This document shows positions 36,701 to 50,047 of a stretch of DNA of 64,000 bases, one piece after another. Within the stretch, counting starts at the first letter, position 1. Every line of letters starts with the position of its first letter. The notes under the pieces are model-generated. The model did no database searches. It was given only the letters and a program-made list of their open reading frames with translations, and had not been told where the DNA came from. Where the stretch lies: positions 25,084,001 through 25,148,000 of the forward strand of contig NC_080574.1 of assembly GCF_029962835.1 (NCBI RefSeq). The letters run 5' to 3'. Source of the DNA: Magnolia sinica (taxonomy: Eukaryota > Streptophyta > Magnoliopsida > Magnoliales > Magnoliaceae). The position numbers and the translations under genes are program-made.

Positions 36701-37926
36701 GGATCTTTGGTTGTTACAGGAAGACGTACCGGATGAATTTGCTTCTCTTGTGCTCAATTTTATTTCTCGTAATCGCATTGGCCCTCATGGTGTTGAGGTT
36801 AGTGCTTTACTTGGCCTGCTTAAGTTACCCAAAAAAACATCAATATTCCACTACTAACTACTGTTATTATCTAGATTTAAAAACAGAAAAACTGACCTGC
36901 TAAAATTACCCCAAAAATATCAATATCCCACTGCCTACTATTGTCATTATCTAGATTTAAAAACAGAAAAACTGGGATCACAGAGTATTTATAATTGCAG
37001 ATTCTAAGCTCCCCCTTTATCAGCAGTATACCAATGATACTCCTTTTGTAGAAAGATTTGTGTGGGACACTCATTATGGACAAAACCATACCCTATCTTT
37101 TTCCTTGTTTTCTGGTGTTATTATTGAGGTCTTAGTGTTGGACACACATCTCACTTTTGTTGGTATTCCTGCCCTACTCATACCCTTGACTCCCCGGGGT
37201 GATCATCTGAGGTTTGCATCATAATCAACAGTATTTTGGTCTTGTTTTCTGGTTTTAGATAGCATATATGTATCTAGACATGTATCTCTGCACAAGGCAA
37301 ACATATTGATGTCTGCACCATGCATCTTTGCGTTTTACTTGCAGACAGATTGAAACGAAGATTAGGACATGTTTGGATACATGGGATTCAAGGAAAAGAA
37401 ATGGAAAATAATAATAATTCTCTTATGATGATTTCCATGAGCACTATTGAAACATGGATTCCAATTTCAGAGTTCTTGTTTGGATAGCAAGTGGAAATAT
37501 CAGATTCCTCTCAGAACAGTCACCTAGTTACTTTTGCTAAGAATCCAAATTATGGAAAAGTGTAACATGGAATCCGTCTTTTTCTTTGCTATCCAAACAA
37601 TTCAAGTAGTCACATAAAAGGAAAACCCTTTTCCATTGTTTGGCATGGAATCCTTGGTATCTAAACATGGCCTGAATGCAAACTGTCAACTGTCATATAA
37701 TGCTATTGTATGTAAATTAGTCACATTATAAGCGTGGTTACCATATTCATTGCTGCAATCTCATTGCCAAGTGCTTGAGAGTCTTTTTGAAGTTTGGGTA
37801 TTCATCAACTTCGGAGTAATCATTTCAATACTGTAACTACCACCATCTGCTTTGACAGTTGCATGGCTGGTCTTTCTAATTTGTCTTTTGCAGATTCCAG
37901 GTATTCGTCAACCACCGCAGCAATGA
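7467..37926 (+). CDS. PME1: Protein phosphatase methylesterase 1, complete 13-exon gene
   Basis: Exons: 7467-7567, 10729-10813, 10907-10977, 16268-16382, 16544-16623, 21867-21951, 22046-22126, 22299-22393, 22558-22608, 24025-24105, 36554-36626, 36720-36797, 37894-37926. Every border is GT-AG and phases agree, giving 1029 nt and 342 residues, about the length of the plant family. It is an alpha/beta hydrolase that, in this family, removes the methyl ester from the C-terminal leucine of the PP2A catalytic subunit and holds inactive PP2A. Visible signatures are the oxyanion HGGG (80-83), nucleophile GHSMGG with Ser151, acid Asp176 in IVVDVVEG, and His303 in RHTGHAIQ. The N-terminus is Ser/Pro-rich and carries no signal peptide, so a soluble protein is expected. 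Introns 1, 3, 5 and 10 (3.2, 5.3, 5.2 and 12.4 kb) are swollen by transposons; others are about 93-170 bp. The start is the first in-frame Met giving the family-like N-terminus. The coding sequence looks intact. Confidence 0.96.
7568..9195. other. PME1 intron 1, left part
   Basis: Intronic DNA without coding exons. At about 8178-8345 lies a fragment whose start (GGGGTTGTTTGGATACTGG) looks like a MITE terminus and which contains two copies of GTAAATTGTTTATAGCC (from 8225 and 8310). A matching right end was not found. Confidence 0.45.
9196..9403. repeat. Minisatellite of about 36-44 bp, five copies
   Basis: Five diverged units containing TTTGGTCCAATYAGGATGTG followed by GGCCCCAAAAATAAAAT, in PME1 intron 1. 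One frame stays open and reads as repeats of a [14 protein letters not shown] peptide. There is no further sign of coding. Confidence 0.75.
9606..9699. repeat. G15 run and (GA)n microsatellite
   Basis: An uninterrupted run of 15 G at 9606-9620, then about 25 GA units from 9650 to 9698, ending directly against the miniature LTR element at 9701. Confidence 0.95.
9701..10180 (-). mobile_element. Miniature LTR element, copy 1 (one LTR truncated)
   Basis: Reverse orientation. One LTR is 9701-10010 (TGATGTAGG ... CTGTATTA). A 53-bp internal segment (10011-10063) holds GCTCTGATACCA, the complement of the initiator-Met tRNA primer site, three bases from the second LTR. That LTR starts at 10064 and is cut off near 10180. 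The LTR is rich in GTGGGCCCC and CCGCCTCACACGAGCCAC direct repeats. It sits in PME1 intron 1. Confidence 0.8.
12650..13066 (+). mobile_element. Complete miniature LTR element, copy 2 (417 bp)
   Basis: Two LTRs of equal length, 12650-12831 and 12885-13066 (182 bp each), enclose only 53 bp. The internal part starts, three bases after the LTR, with TGGTATCAGAGC at 12835-12846, the plant initiator-Met tRNA primer-binding sequence. It ends in the purine-rich ACCAGGGGTGAT before the second LTR. A perfect 5-bp target duplication TGGAG flanks it (12645-12649, 13067-13071). The LTR begins TAATG and ends CATCA. There is no coding capacity, so movement would depend on proteins supplied by another element. 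Confidence 0.92.
14672..14926 (+). mobile_element. Solo LTR of the miniature LTR family, copy 3
   Basis: It starts TAATGCAAGG and ends CTTGCATCA, flanked by the perfect 5-bp duplication AATTC (14667-14671, 14927-14931). No primer site is present, so it is a solo LTR. At 255 bp it is longer than the LTRs of copy 2 because of extra GGTGGGCGG and GGTGGGTGG segments. It interrupts the reverse transcriptase of the LINE around it. Confidence 0.92.
15311..16060. other. PME1 intron 3, right part
   Basis: Intronic DNA. A GGTCCTCTAATGTCTTG-like segment (about 15420-15590) is loosely repeated. No domain is recognised in the open frame at 15710-15985. Confidence 0.4.
16061..16177. mobile_element. 117-bp MITE with TTA duplication
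   Basis: Terminal inverted repeats AGGTGTGTTTGATTGCATCA and, at the other end, GGTGCAACCAAACGCACAC, with an internal palindromic core (ATCATGAAAT / ATTTTATGAT). TTA flanks it at 16058-16060 and 16178-16180, as expected for the PIF/Harbinger (Tourist) type. It lies 90 bp before PME1 exon 4. Confidence 0.8.
17508..17765 (+). mobile_element. Solo LTR of the miniature LTR family, copy 4
   Basis: It begins TAATGCGGG and ends GTCCTGCATCA, with the perfect 5-bp duplication CTGAA on both sides (17503-17507, 17766-17770). It lies in PME1 intron 5 against the C-terminal end of the hAT remnant. No internal region is present. Confidence 0.92.
17771..19210 (-). pseudogene. hAT transposase C-terminal remnant
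   Basis: On the - strand, 19200 to 19060 encodes a hAT dimerisation-like segment ([20 protein letters not shown] then [18 protein letters not shown]). It is followed by a degraded linker with PRRRKKS and [10 protein letters not shown], a Ser/Asp/Gly-rich acidic stretch (18520-18336) and a Gly/Tyr/Gln tail ([18 protein letters not shown] near 17900). This order matches the C-terminus of plant hAT proteins of the DUF659 type. The frame shifts repeatedly, and part of the linker is duplicated (AACATGCAGCTYCRGTCACC at 18618 and 18839). No terminal inverted repeats were found. A 241-residue open frame over 17723-18448 is a shadow of this remnant plus the solo LTR. Confidence 0.7.
19211..21866. other. 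PME1 intron 5, right part
   Basis: No exon is recognised. It includes an (AT)n tract at 19662-19684 and a segment rich in CGATAT and ATATCG motifs at about 19775-19975, probably part of a dispersed repeat. Two areas rich in pyrimidine-purine name-like repeats lie near 20090-20260 and 21470-21600 (GGCCTGGCCTGAT). A (GAT)7 tract at 21819-21838 precedes exon 6. Confidence 0.5.
22609..24024. other. PME1 intron 9
   Basis: 1.4-kb intron without exons. At about 22790-23160 and 23440-23830 it contains degenerate pieces of the GTGGGCCCAC dispersed family (for example CAGGATGAAGGGCAAACACA, CCACTTGAG, GATGGACG). Confidence 0.5.
24634..24770. repeat. (CTT)n and T-run cluster
   Basis: Alternating (CTT)n and runs of up to 17 T, separated by TTACATGTAACC and TTACATGCACACCCCC. 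The segment CACTCACGCCTTAGTGGGAT with flanking T-runs resembles the A-tailed end of a SINE or LINE on the - strand. No flanking duplication was recognised. Confidence 0.5.
25390..26314 (+). pseudogene. LINE-A, first part (reverse transcriptase tail to zinc-binding region)
   Basis: Degraded sense-strand LINE in PME1 intron 10. Recognisable pieces are [16 protein letters not shown] near 25650, then an open stretch 25992-26314 containing the zf-RVT lead-in ([39 protein letters not shown]). Stops and frameshifts are frequent. The reading frame continues at 26777 beyond the MITE, then at 34488 beyond the antisense LINE stack. Confidence 0.75.
26315..26776. mobile_element. MITE (Harbinger-like) inserted in LINE-A, carrying a SINE
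   Basis: Terminal inverted repeats GGGCCTGTTTGGATTG and CAATCCAAATAGGCCC, with inner repeats ATTACATCAGTAAT and ATTACTGATGTAAT. The flanks TTA (26312-26314) and TTG (26777-26779) fit a 3-bp duplication with one mutation. Removing the MITE and one copy of the triplet rejoins the LINE frame as [12 protein letters not shown], the expected zinc-binding motif, which fixes the borders. A SINE lies inside at 26521-26614. Confidence 0.9.
26521..26614 (-). mobile_element. tRNA-derived SINE-like insertion in the MITE
   Basis: On the - strand it has an A-box-like GATGAGCTGGTGGAGATTG, a B-box-like GGGTTCAATCCC (near 26555), and a short A tail (T-run 26521-26526 on +). A perfect 12-bp duplication TGCAATACAATG flanks it (26509-26520, 26615-26626). 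At 94 bp it is a very short SINE or a 5'-truncated one. Confidence 0.8.
26777..26853 (+). pseudogene. LINE-A, second part (zf-RVT cysteines)
   Basis: It continues the zinc-binding domain with [17 protein letters not shown] and is then cut at about 26853 by the antisense LINE-B insertion. Confidence 0.75.
26861..27250 (-). pseudogene. LINE-B, 3' part: RNase H C-terminus and 3' UTR
   Basis: On the - strand the RNase H C-terminus reads [20 protein letters not shown] (27250-27190), then [20 protein letters not shown] (near 27150-27075), followed by A/T-rich 3' UTR toward 26861. The N-terminal half of the same domain lies at 33482-33850. The 11-bp sequence AATAGATATCA at the break (27251-27261) is repeated at 33471-33481, so LINE-C has split this domain. 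The near-direct repeat GCTGAAT at 26854-26860 and 34481-34487 is the likely target duplication of LINE-B itself. Confidence 0.8.
27367..27714 (-). pseudogene. LINE-C ORF2, zinc-binding C-terminus
   Basis: Same frame as the reverse transcriptase after the TAG at 27739. It contains [16 protein letters not shown] (zf-RVT Cys/His pattern) and [13 protein letters not shown] and ends with its natural stop at 27367. A short 3' UTR and the A tail follow. No RNase H domain follows, unlike LINE-A and LINE-B. Confidence 0.88.
27739..30110 (-). pseudogene. LINE-C ORF2, reverse transcriptase domain
   Basis: One continuous frame with premature stops near 30108 (TGA), 29677 (TAA), 29570 (TAG) and 27739 (TAG). 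Key blocks are [30 protein letters not shown] and the catalytic FADD (residues 184-187 counted from Met at 29484), then [20 protein letters not shown]. The TGA and TAG stops fit single G:C to A:T changes. Without them ORF2 would read through into the zinc-binding tail. Confidence 0.92.
30120..30956 (-). pseudogene. LINE-C ORF2, endonuclease domain
   Basis: Apurinic-type endonuclease (exo/endo/phosphatase fold) with VLYLQETK (Glu of the active site), [29 protein letters not shown] and TSDHCPLLL, all in order. It would nick target DNA for target-primed reverse transcription. The start is damaged: a short deletion removes the usual Trp-Asn motif after MRIIS (near 30970). A one-base frameshift near 30135 separates it from the reverse transcriptase frame. 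Confidence 0.9.
31003..33437 (-). pseudogene. LINE-C ORF1: RRM plus DUF4283-like protein, frameshifted
   Basis: The first 337-residue frame (33437-32424) has an RNA-recognition-motif fold: [12 protein letters not shown] (RNP2-like, about residues 77-88) and [13 protein letters not shown] (RNP1-like, about 116-128). After a frameshift near 32500, a DUF4283-like segment follows ([35 protein letters not shown]). Further frames to 31003 are Ser/Pro/Arg-rich. In plant L1 elements ORF1 coats the element RNA; here it cannot be made whole because of the frameshifts. Open frames on the + strand over 31912-32459 are shadows. Confidence 0.8.
33482..34480 (-). pseudogene. LINE-B, 5' part: RNase H N-terminal half
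   Basis: The open frame 33850-33465 contains [20 protein letters not shown] and [14 protein letters not shown], then (in another frame) [13 protein letters not shown], the RNase H core with its Asp and Glu. It joins to WASRKVLPW at 27250 across LINE-C. The upstream part to 34480 is not recognised and the element looks 5'-truncated. I considered a host gene, but the RNase H signature and the frame continuity argue for LINE-B. Confidence 0.7.
34488..34662 (+). pseudogene. LINE-A, third part
   Basis: After the LINE-B/LINE-C stack the + strand resumes LINE-A. The frame contains [20 protein letters not shown] followed by [14 protein letters not shown], which aligns with the segment that normally reads WEIWKERN in related LINEs (compare WWSIWEERN in LINE-C). 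A MITE then interrupts it. Confidence 0.55.
34663..34956. mobile_element. CATGTTTGGATACATGG MITE, copy 1
   Basis: Starts GCGCATGTTTGGATACATGG and ends with the degenerate inverse TCCCTAGTATAACACGGCC. Further copies are at 37362-37674 and 41411-41724. They share ATGATTTCCATGAGC, AACAGTCACCTAGTT and AATTATGGAAAAGTGTAA. It interrupts LINE-A; no clear target duplication was read. Confidence 0.75.
34957..35455 (+). pseudogene. LINE-A, RNase H domain
   Basis: FKLNVDCA and [12 protein letters not shown] near 35085-35140, then [18 protein letters not shown] and [19 protein letters not shown] (35240-35370), then [14 protein letters not shown]. This is a plant LINE RNase H with several frameshifts, lying between about 34957 and its stop at 35450. 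Confidence 0.8.
35456..36553. other. PME1 intron 10, right end
   Basis: No exon. It contains a duplicated segment: GAAGATTAATGGGAGG at 35771 and 35871, each followed by TCACATGRAGCCTCTRACCC. The unit is about 100 bp. Confidence 0.5.
37362..37674. mobile_element. CATGTTTGGATACATGG MITE, copy 2
   Basis: TTAGGACATGTTTGGATACA at the left and GGTATCTAAACATGGCCTGAA at the right form inverted ends. It is the best preserved of the three copies and lies in PME1 intron 12, about 220 bp before the last exon. Confidence 0.8.
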
Positions 37927-39969
37927 GAATAGTGCCGGATCATCAACAAGGCAGGTTTTGGTGACAGGGATATATGTATGACAAGGGCCAGAATGAGTCA
38001 AGAAGGACCAATTTACCACTGCATATTTCATCATAGGCACCTGATAACTGTTTAATGGAACTTGCTATGTAAGAATTTAAGGCTGGATACATTCTGTCCT
38101 TTCAAATTTCTTGTTCTTTGAACAATGAGCATCTGGGTTGGGCTGTGGAAGAATCCAGTCTTGCGGGGTTGGGTGTTCACCCGTCTTGGCAAGTGGTTTC
38201 CTTCATGGGTTCTACTTGGTGTGTATCCTTTTCTCTTATGCTTCTTGATACTGCTGTTTTTGTGTAATTTGATGTGTTGGTTCTCTGTTGTTGGTATCTG
38301 AATCAGGGTTATCCACCCTGCTTGCAGGTTACCAAATTGATCATCTGGTTAGCTGCATCTGGGCATATGGAACAGTAGCCCATGTTCAGGACCAATTGTC
38401 TGGTGGGTCCCAGTAGGGATTGCCCATGGTAGAAAATTCTCACGTAATGTGTGATTGTAACCATCTACTCAGTGACCTACAAAGGAACAGTAGAAAAGAA
38501 TGTTGGCAATTTTATGATCGTTTAACCATTAACTGGGGAACTACAAAGGGACAGTAGAAAAGAATGCCAGGCAACTGTTAGCATTGAATTAGGAAGTCCA
38601 AGTGGATGATAGGATCACTCGATCAAATTTGCAGATAGTGGTCTGTGTGCCACGAATTACTCATCCAATTAACGGTCTAAATCATGGAACATGTGACAAG
38701 TGTCCAAAAATAAGTGCAGTGCATTAGAGATGAGGTTGTTGCATTTGTTTTAGATCTGTCTGAACCATTCGTCTGTGTTTGGTTTGTGCCGTTTGGCATG
38801 GATGACAGAATTCTTAACTGTATTTTTGTTTAATTCTTTTTTTTCTTTTATGGTTTTTTTTTTTTTTTCCCAGCATTCATGCTGGTTTTTAGCTTAGCTG
38901 TTTCTAGGGTCGAATTCTTGATGAAGCATGCAGTGCTCTGTCTGAACTAGTACTGTTATGGTTGGTTCCGACTAGCATTCCTTTCCAAGTGGGTACCCCA
39001 ACCTTTCTGTGATCCGTATTCCGGACTGTCTGCGGATGATTGTTGACCCGAGAAGGGATGGTTAAAAAAGATTAAATGAATGGTACATATAATATTACTC
39101 AAAGGTGACTTCTGGAAGTAGTTGGAGGAAAGTTTTTTAATCCATCACCTATCCATGGTGGGACTAACAAGTGGAAGGAGGGTCCCCCGTGTAGGAGGTT
39201 GGCCCAAACGAACAGGTCTGTCATTGGTACCTTGGAATTTTATTAAATGTGGAAATGTCATTTCGCACTTTTGTGCAGCTCTCAATCTGCAGGGCTGCTG
39301 TGTGGATGGGTTGCAGCTGCATATGACAGACCCAAACTAGAGCATAAGCAACATTCAACACTAGGCAAACTGACAATTAATGAGATTATCAGGACCCCCC
39401 AATCTCACTGCATTTATAATTCAGGACCAAGTTCAACAGGCCTGATTCCCATCTCGAGTTGCTGCAGGGACGAAACCTGATAGAACATCTAGACTGAGTA
39501 GAAATCCAGGAGGTCCATGGCACATCTCATGTGGTCTGCAGTTACAAACATAATGCGAGCAGCTCAAGTTACAACCATGAGCACAACCCATCCATGTCTA
39601 TGTTGTTCAAGTACAATTGGGCAATTCAAATGTCAATTTGGGAGGCTCCGATAATCATATTATGAAGATATTAGGGCATGGTTCATCATACCAACAACAA
39701 AGCCTACTATAGATGGTCAGCATCATCTGCATAGATTTTTATGCATAGAGCTCATCTTAAAAAGACAATTTTAAAAAAAAATGACAAACCCTTGGGATTC
39801 TCCTAAGAATGTTGTGATCTCTATCCAACTACTTGAAAAAAATAAAGAACTCATAACTTGGGTGACCTTCCTCCCCGGGTGTTATTTGCGAAAAAATAGA
39901 ATCTTTGTAACTTGTAATCTGACTCTGCAACCAATGGCACTCTCAAAGGCCACAAAATTAAGATGCACA
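37927..39969. other. Between the convergent genes; PME1 and cytochrome c 3' UTRs
   Basis: No coding sequence is recognised. The PME1 3' UTR starts at 37927 and the cytochrome c 3' UTR runs leftward from 39969; neither polyadenylation site can be fixed. A T-rich stretch lies at 38830-38870. An internal near-duplicate (ACTACAAAGGRACAGTAGAAAAGAATG) occurs at about 38475 and 38540. Confidence 0.5.
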
Positions 39970-45861
<5,892 letters not shown>

Positions 45862-45957
45862 ATCTAGCTTTTTCTCTCGTTTTCCCTTTCTTTCTTCTAC
45901 AGAGAAAGAGGGAGAGCTTTTTCTACCAACGTAGCTGCAACGAATCGAACTTTCCCG

Positions 45958-45966
45958 CCTTTTATA
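45958..45966 (-). promoter_or_regulatory. TATA box of the cytochrome c gene
   Basis: TATAAAAGG on the - strand, 97-105 bases upstream of the ATG at 45861. That spacing would put the transcription start near 45930 and give a 5' UTR of about 70 bases. Confidence 0.7.
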
Positions 45967-46245
45967 TTGAGAGAAAAAAAAAATTGATACTCCGGCGGAG
46001 TGTGGTGGATGATACGCAGGCGCTTGGAAATTACTTACTTGAAAGTTGCGTGGCATTCAAGTAAACCGATTTAAACGGTCCAAGTTATACTTCGCAGTTT
46101 AGATGTATCATATTACGATTTGATTATCTAGGATTGGTGGACATTTATTCGACGGTTAGAAATGAAAAATTATCATGTAACTCCTGTTTCCTATTACCGT
46201 TAGAGCAGTGTCACGTGCTTTACAAGAATGACGGAAATGCCCTGG

Positions 46246-46856
46246 GGGCGTGTTTGGGCGGTGGGATTAGAAGGGATTGGGTGGGATGGGATTCAAAAAT
46301 CATAATTATTATCCATGGCAGGAATTGTCCCCTGCTGCCATGCGATAAGATTAATGCCATGCTTTGTTGATAATACGGTGGTACGTTGAATGGATATACC
46401 TGCTATCAGTTGAAATTACAGAGAATAACACACATGAGTTATATCTAAACCCTTCATTTGTTATATCTAAACCGTTCATTTGTTTTGTAACCTCATTCTA
46501 TGGCATGAGCCTAAAAATGAGGTAAATCCAAAACTTATGTGGCCCCAAAGAAGTTTTCAACGGTGAGTATTCAATCCCCATTGCTTTCTATGGTGGGGTC
46601 CACTTGAGCTTTAGATTTATCTGATTTTTTGGCCCATGATCTAAAATAATCTCAAAAAATGGGTGGATGGTGTGGATATAGCCCACACGTCATGGTGGGA
46701 CCTGCACAAATTACTAACATTGAGTGAAATTGGCACGCGACCCAATGTAATTCCATCTAATCTAATTCCAAGCTTTGCCATTGAGTGGAATTGACACGGG
46801 ACCAGATGAATCCCAGCCCACCTAATCCCTTCTAATCCCACTGCCCAAACACGCTC
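46246..46856. mobile_element. MITE with 45-bp inverted ends (about 610 bp)
   Basis: Left end GGGCGTGTTTGGGCGGTGGG continuing ATTAGAAGGGATTGGGTGGG; the right end is its near-exact inverse, ending CCCAAACACGCTC. The interior (46430-46720) contains a GTGGGCCCAC-family segment (ATGGGTGGATGGTGTGGATA). No flanking duplication could be fixed. It lies upstream of the cytochrome c promoter. Confidence 0.8.
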
Positions 46857-47399
46857 TAGAGTTTCTGCAAGGAGACTGGTCCTGTAGTCTTCAGAGTACT
46901 GAACTGAAGTCCAGGTCCTCTAGTTTGGACATGTTTATTGATGATCTGAACCGTTGAATAGGTATATCCAGCTGCTATTAGTATATCGGAAGTGTATGAT
47001 TTTCCAAGAGACTCAGAACCGTGCGATTTAAGGACAGAAAAAATCACGGAGTGGGTAACGGATTACATTAACCTTTGTTTTTCGAATGGTTACAATCATA
47101 TCTGGGAAAAAGAGGACCGTGCATCAACCATCTATGTTAGGGCCTACCTCCCGAAGTGGTCTGGTCTTTATGATGATCTGCATGGCCCAGCTGGCGGGCT
47201 ACATTTTTCACTTCGGTAGTACGGAGGAGAAAATCGGCCTTTTGTCCCCTCTCCTTTCGTTACTGGATGAATGAAGTTTCTAGAAGGAGCAAGGTTGGGC
47301 CGAAGCTTTGTGGGCTACGGTTCAGGTTCTGCCACGTGTCGAGTTCTGGGTAGAGGAACATGGCCCGATTCCTAAAGTTAAACGCAACGTCTATATAAG
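46857..47399. other. Intergenic, nothing recognised
   Basis: Relatively low-repeat sequence with short open frames on both strands that match no family I know. Confidence 0.4.
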
Positions 47400-48180
47400 T
47401 ACGCTAAGCGTACTGAGTAAACTCTGTGGGGCCCAACGTGATTTATGCATTCTATCCACTCCGTCCATCCATTTTATCAGGGAATTTTAGGGTCTAAATC
47501 CAAAAATGAAGCTTATACAAAGCTTAAGTGAACCACACCACAGGAAAGGGTATTCGTTGAATTTTTACCGTTTAAAAATTCTTATGGGCAACAGAAGTTT
47601 TGGATCAAGCTGATATTTGTGTTTTCCCTTCATCCATGTATTTGTGATCTGATGAACAGGTTAGATTACAAATAAATATCACTGTGGGCCCTAAGAAGGT
47701 TTCAACCGTGGAAATCATTTTCCCACTATTTCCCGCGGTATGGTCCACTTGAGCTTTGGATATGCTTTGACTTTGGGTTCAACCCTTAGAATGATCTTAA
47801 AAAAAAAAAAAAAAAGGATGGACAGCATGGATAAATCACATACATTCACGGTGGGCCCAACATAGTTTACTCAGTACAATAAAAGCGTACTGAGTAGAGG
47901 TGGGCATGTTGGACCCGATCCGGTGGATCCGACCAGATTTGACCCGACTCGATACTGTTCCGAACAGAACCGACGGCCTAAATCGGCCCTGATCGAGTTT
48001 GTCAATCCAGATCCGATCATTTTCGGGTCGGGTTCGGATAGAGGTGTATCCGGACAGAACCAATCCGAAAACTCGAACCGAAATGGTCCGACCCGACCCG
48101 ACCCGACCCGGATGTAAATTTATCTCTAAACAAAAATTTCATCGCCTAGGCTTTTCGTTTGGCGCCAAAAAGTCCCGCCC

Positions 48181-48182
<2 letters not shown>

Positions 48183-48232
<50 letters not shown>
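48183..48232. repeat. (CT)n microsatellite
   Basis: About 25 CT units inside the hAT-like element. Confidence 0.95.
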
Positions 48233-48234
<2 letters not shown>

Positions 48235-49058
48235 TTGCCTCTCTGTTGAAGAAAAAAGTAAGAAGAAGGCTAATTAGATGTTCTTTGATACATCAAATCC
48301 TCTTCTTTTTTTTGTTGGGTTTTGTAGCTTCATGGTATTTCTCTGTTGGAGAGAAATATATACAGAGAAATGGTGTATAGTTTAATTCAAAAGAGAAAGA
48401 GTCGTACTCGTAGTAGGTTGACGGTCACACCCGAAGTTGACGGAAGCGGATTGGTTGGATCGGCCGGTGTAACCGGTCTGATCACGAGGTATGTGTTATA
48501 TCCAAACCGTCCATCCATTTAGTCAGCTCATTTTAAGGCTTGAGACAAAAAATAAGACAGATCTAACCATCAACTAGACCACACTTCAAAAATTAGTAGG
48601 TGATTAAACGTCTGCCATTGAAACCCTTTTTAGGGTCACGTAAATTTTTGATTAATATGAAATTTGTTTTTCCTCTTCATTTGGTACTTGAGACCTTATG
48701 AAATTTATTTTTCCTATTCATTCAGTTACTTGTGACCTTATAAACAGATTGGATGTAAAATAAACGTTATAGTGGGCCCTACAAATTTTTTAACGGTGAA
48801 AATTATTATCTCTATTGCTATTTATGGTGTGGTTCAGATGATCTTTGGATATGATTCATTTTTTTCGATAATGCTCTGAAATCATCTCTAAAAATAGATG
48901 AACGGTGTAGATATAATAAATACATCACTGTGGGGCCCACGTAAAATGTAACTTTGATCTCCTTTGAACGGTTCTCACAACTCGAAGATCGAGGAGCGTC
49001 AGTGTTGTCTTCGCACAACACGTACCAAGAGCAGCTATAGCTTATAGGCTAGGGAAGC

Positions 49059-49519
49059 GGACTGCGTACTGAGTAACTCAGTATGATAAGCGTACTGAGT
49101 AAACTCCGTGGGCCTCTATGTCACTCATGCATTGTATCCACTCCGTCCATTTCTTTTAACACATAATTTTAGGTCGCTATCCCAAAAATGGATCATCTAC
49201 CGTTGAAAAATTCTTAGGGACAACAGAGGTTTTAGATTAAGCTGATATTTGTGTTTTCCATTCATCCATGTCCTTCTCATCTTATGAACAGGTTGGATGA
49301 CAAATAAACATATTGGGGGCCTTTAAAAAAAAAATCAACGATTAAAATCAATAATTCCACTTTTTCTAGTGGTATGGCCCACTTAAACTTTGTGTATGCA
49401 TCAATTTTGGGTTGAACCCATAAGATGATCTAGAAAAACGAATGGACGGCGTGGATAAACCACATGCATTCGCAGTGGGCCCAACTGAGTTTACTCGGCA
49501 AAATAAGAGCATACTACAC
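49059..49519. mobile_element. GTGGGCCCAC-family element nested in the hAT-like element
   Basis: The left end GGACTGCGTACTGAGTAACT continues CAGTATGATAAGCGTACTGA and then GTAAACTCCGTGGGCC. The core contains TATCCACTCCGTCCATTT and GGACGGCGTGGATAAACCAC. The right end is GTGGGCCCAACTGAGTTTAC. It has no coding sequence. Confidence 0.75.
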
Positions 49520-50047
49520 AAACCAATTTCATAGGCTAGCTGCTAGCTACAGATAGCAATTATAAAGCTTCTCCAAGAAGCTATATCACCAGTGTAAAGC
49601 TTCTTCAAGAAGCTACATACAAGTAGTTTTTATTCAACTGAGTAAATTATGTGAGCCCATCGTGAATTTTTTTGGTTTATCTACACCGTCCATCAGTTTT
49701 TTCAAATCATATAAGGAGTTGATACTAAATTTTAAGTGAATTCAATAATCAAGTAGATCGCACCATACGAAACACTGATATAATGATTTTCATGCCGTTG
49801 GAAAAAACGAACGATTCAAGCTTTCCCCAATCCAATCCGACTCGATTTTCCTGACCGGGTCGGACCCGGATCGATTCAGGTTAACAGACGTTCGAATCTG
49901 TTCGAGTTAGATGATCCAGACTCGGTCCTGGATCGGAACGAGTTCGGATCAGGCTCTACAAATTTTGAATCTGGTTGGGTTGGGCCGAATCCGATCCGAC
50001 TCGGTCCGATGCCCACCTCTAGTACTGAGTTACTCTGTACGCAATCC

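Larger units (their letters stand above)
47895..50021. mobile_element. hAT-like element with 8-bp target duplication (2127 bp)
   Basis: Terminal inverted repeats TAGAGGTGGGCAT (47895) and ATGCCCACCTCTA (ending 50021), with a perfect 8-bp duplication GTACTGAG (47887-47894, 50022-50029), as for the hAT superfamily. The subterminal regions are full of GACCCGA and TCCGATC motifs (47910-48110, 49800-50020), typical of hAT subterminal repeats. There is no transposase. The interior holds a (CT)n tract and at least two GTGGGCCCAC-family copies (48490-48960, 49059-49519). Confidence 0.88.
47400..50047. mobile_element. GTGGGCCCAC-family element split by a hAT-like element
   Basis: The left part (47400-47894) starts near GCGTACTGAGTAAACTCTGT then GGGGCCCAACGTGA. 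It has the family core (TATCCACTCCGTCCATCC, TCAAGCTGATATTTGTGTTT, ATGGACAGCATGGATAAA) and returns to GTGGGCCCAACATAGTTTAC then TCAGTAC. Its right terminal inverted repeat is broken at 47894 and resumes at 50030 as TTACTCTGTACGCAATCC. A second copy of the family (49059-49519) shows the same end unbroken in inverse, which confirms how the pieces join. Confidence 0.75.
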
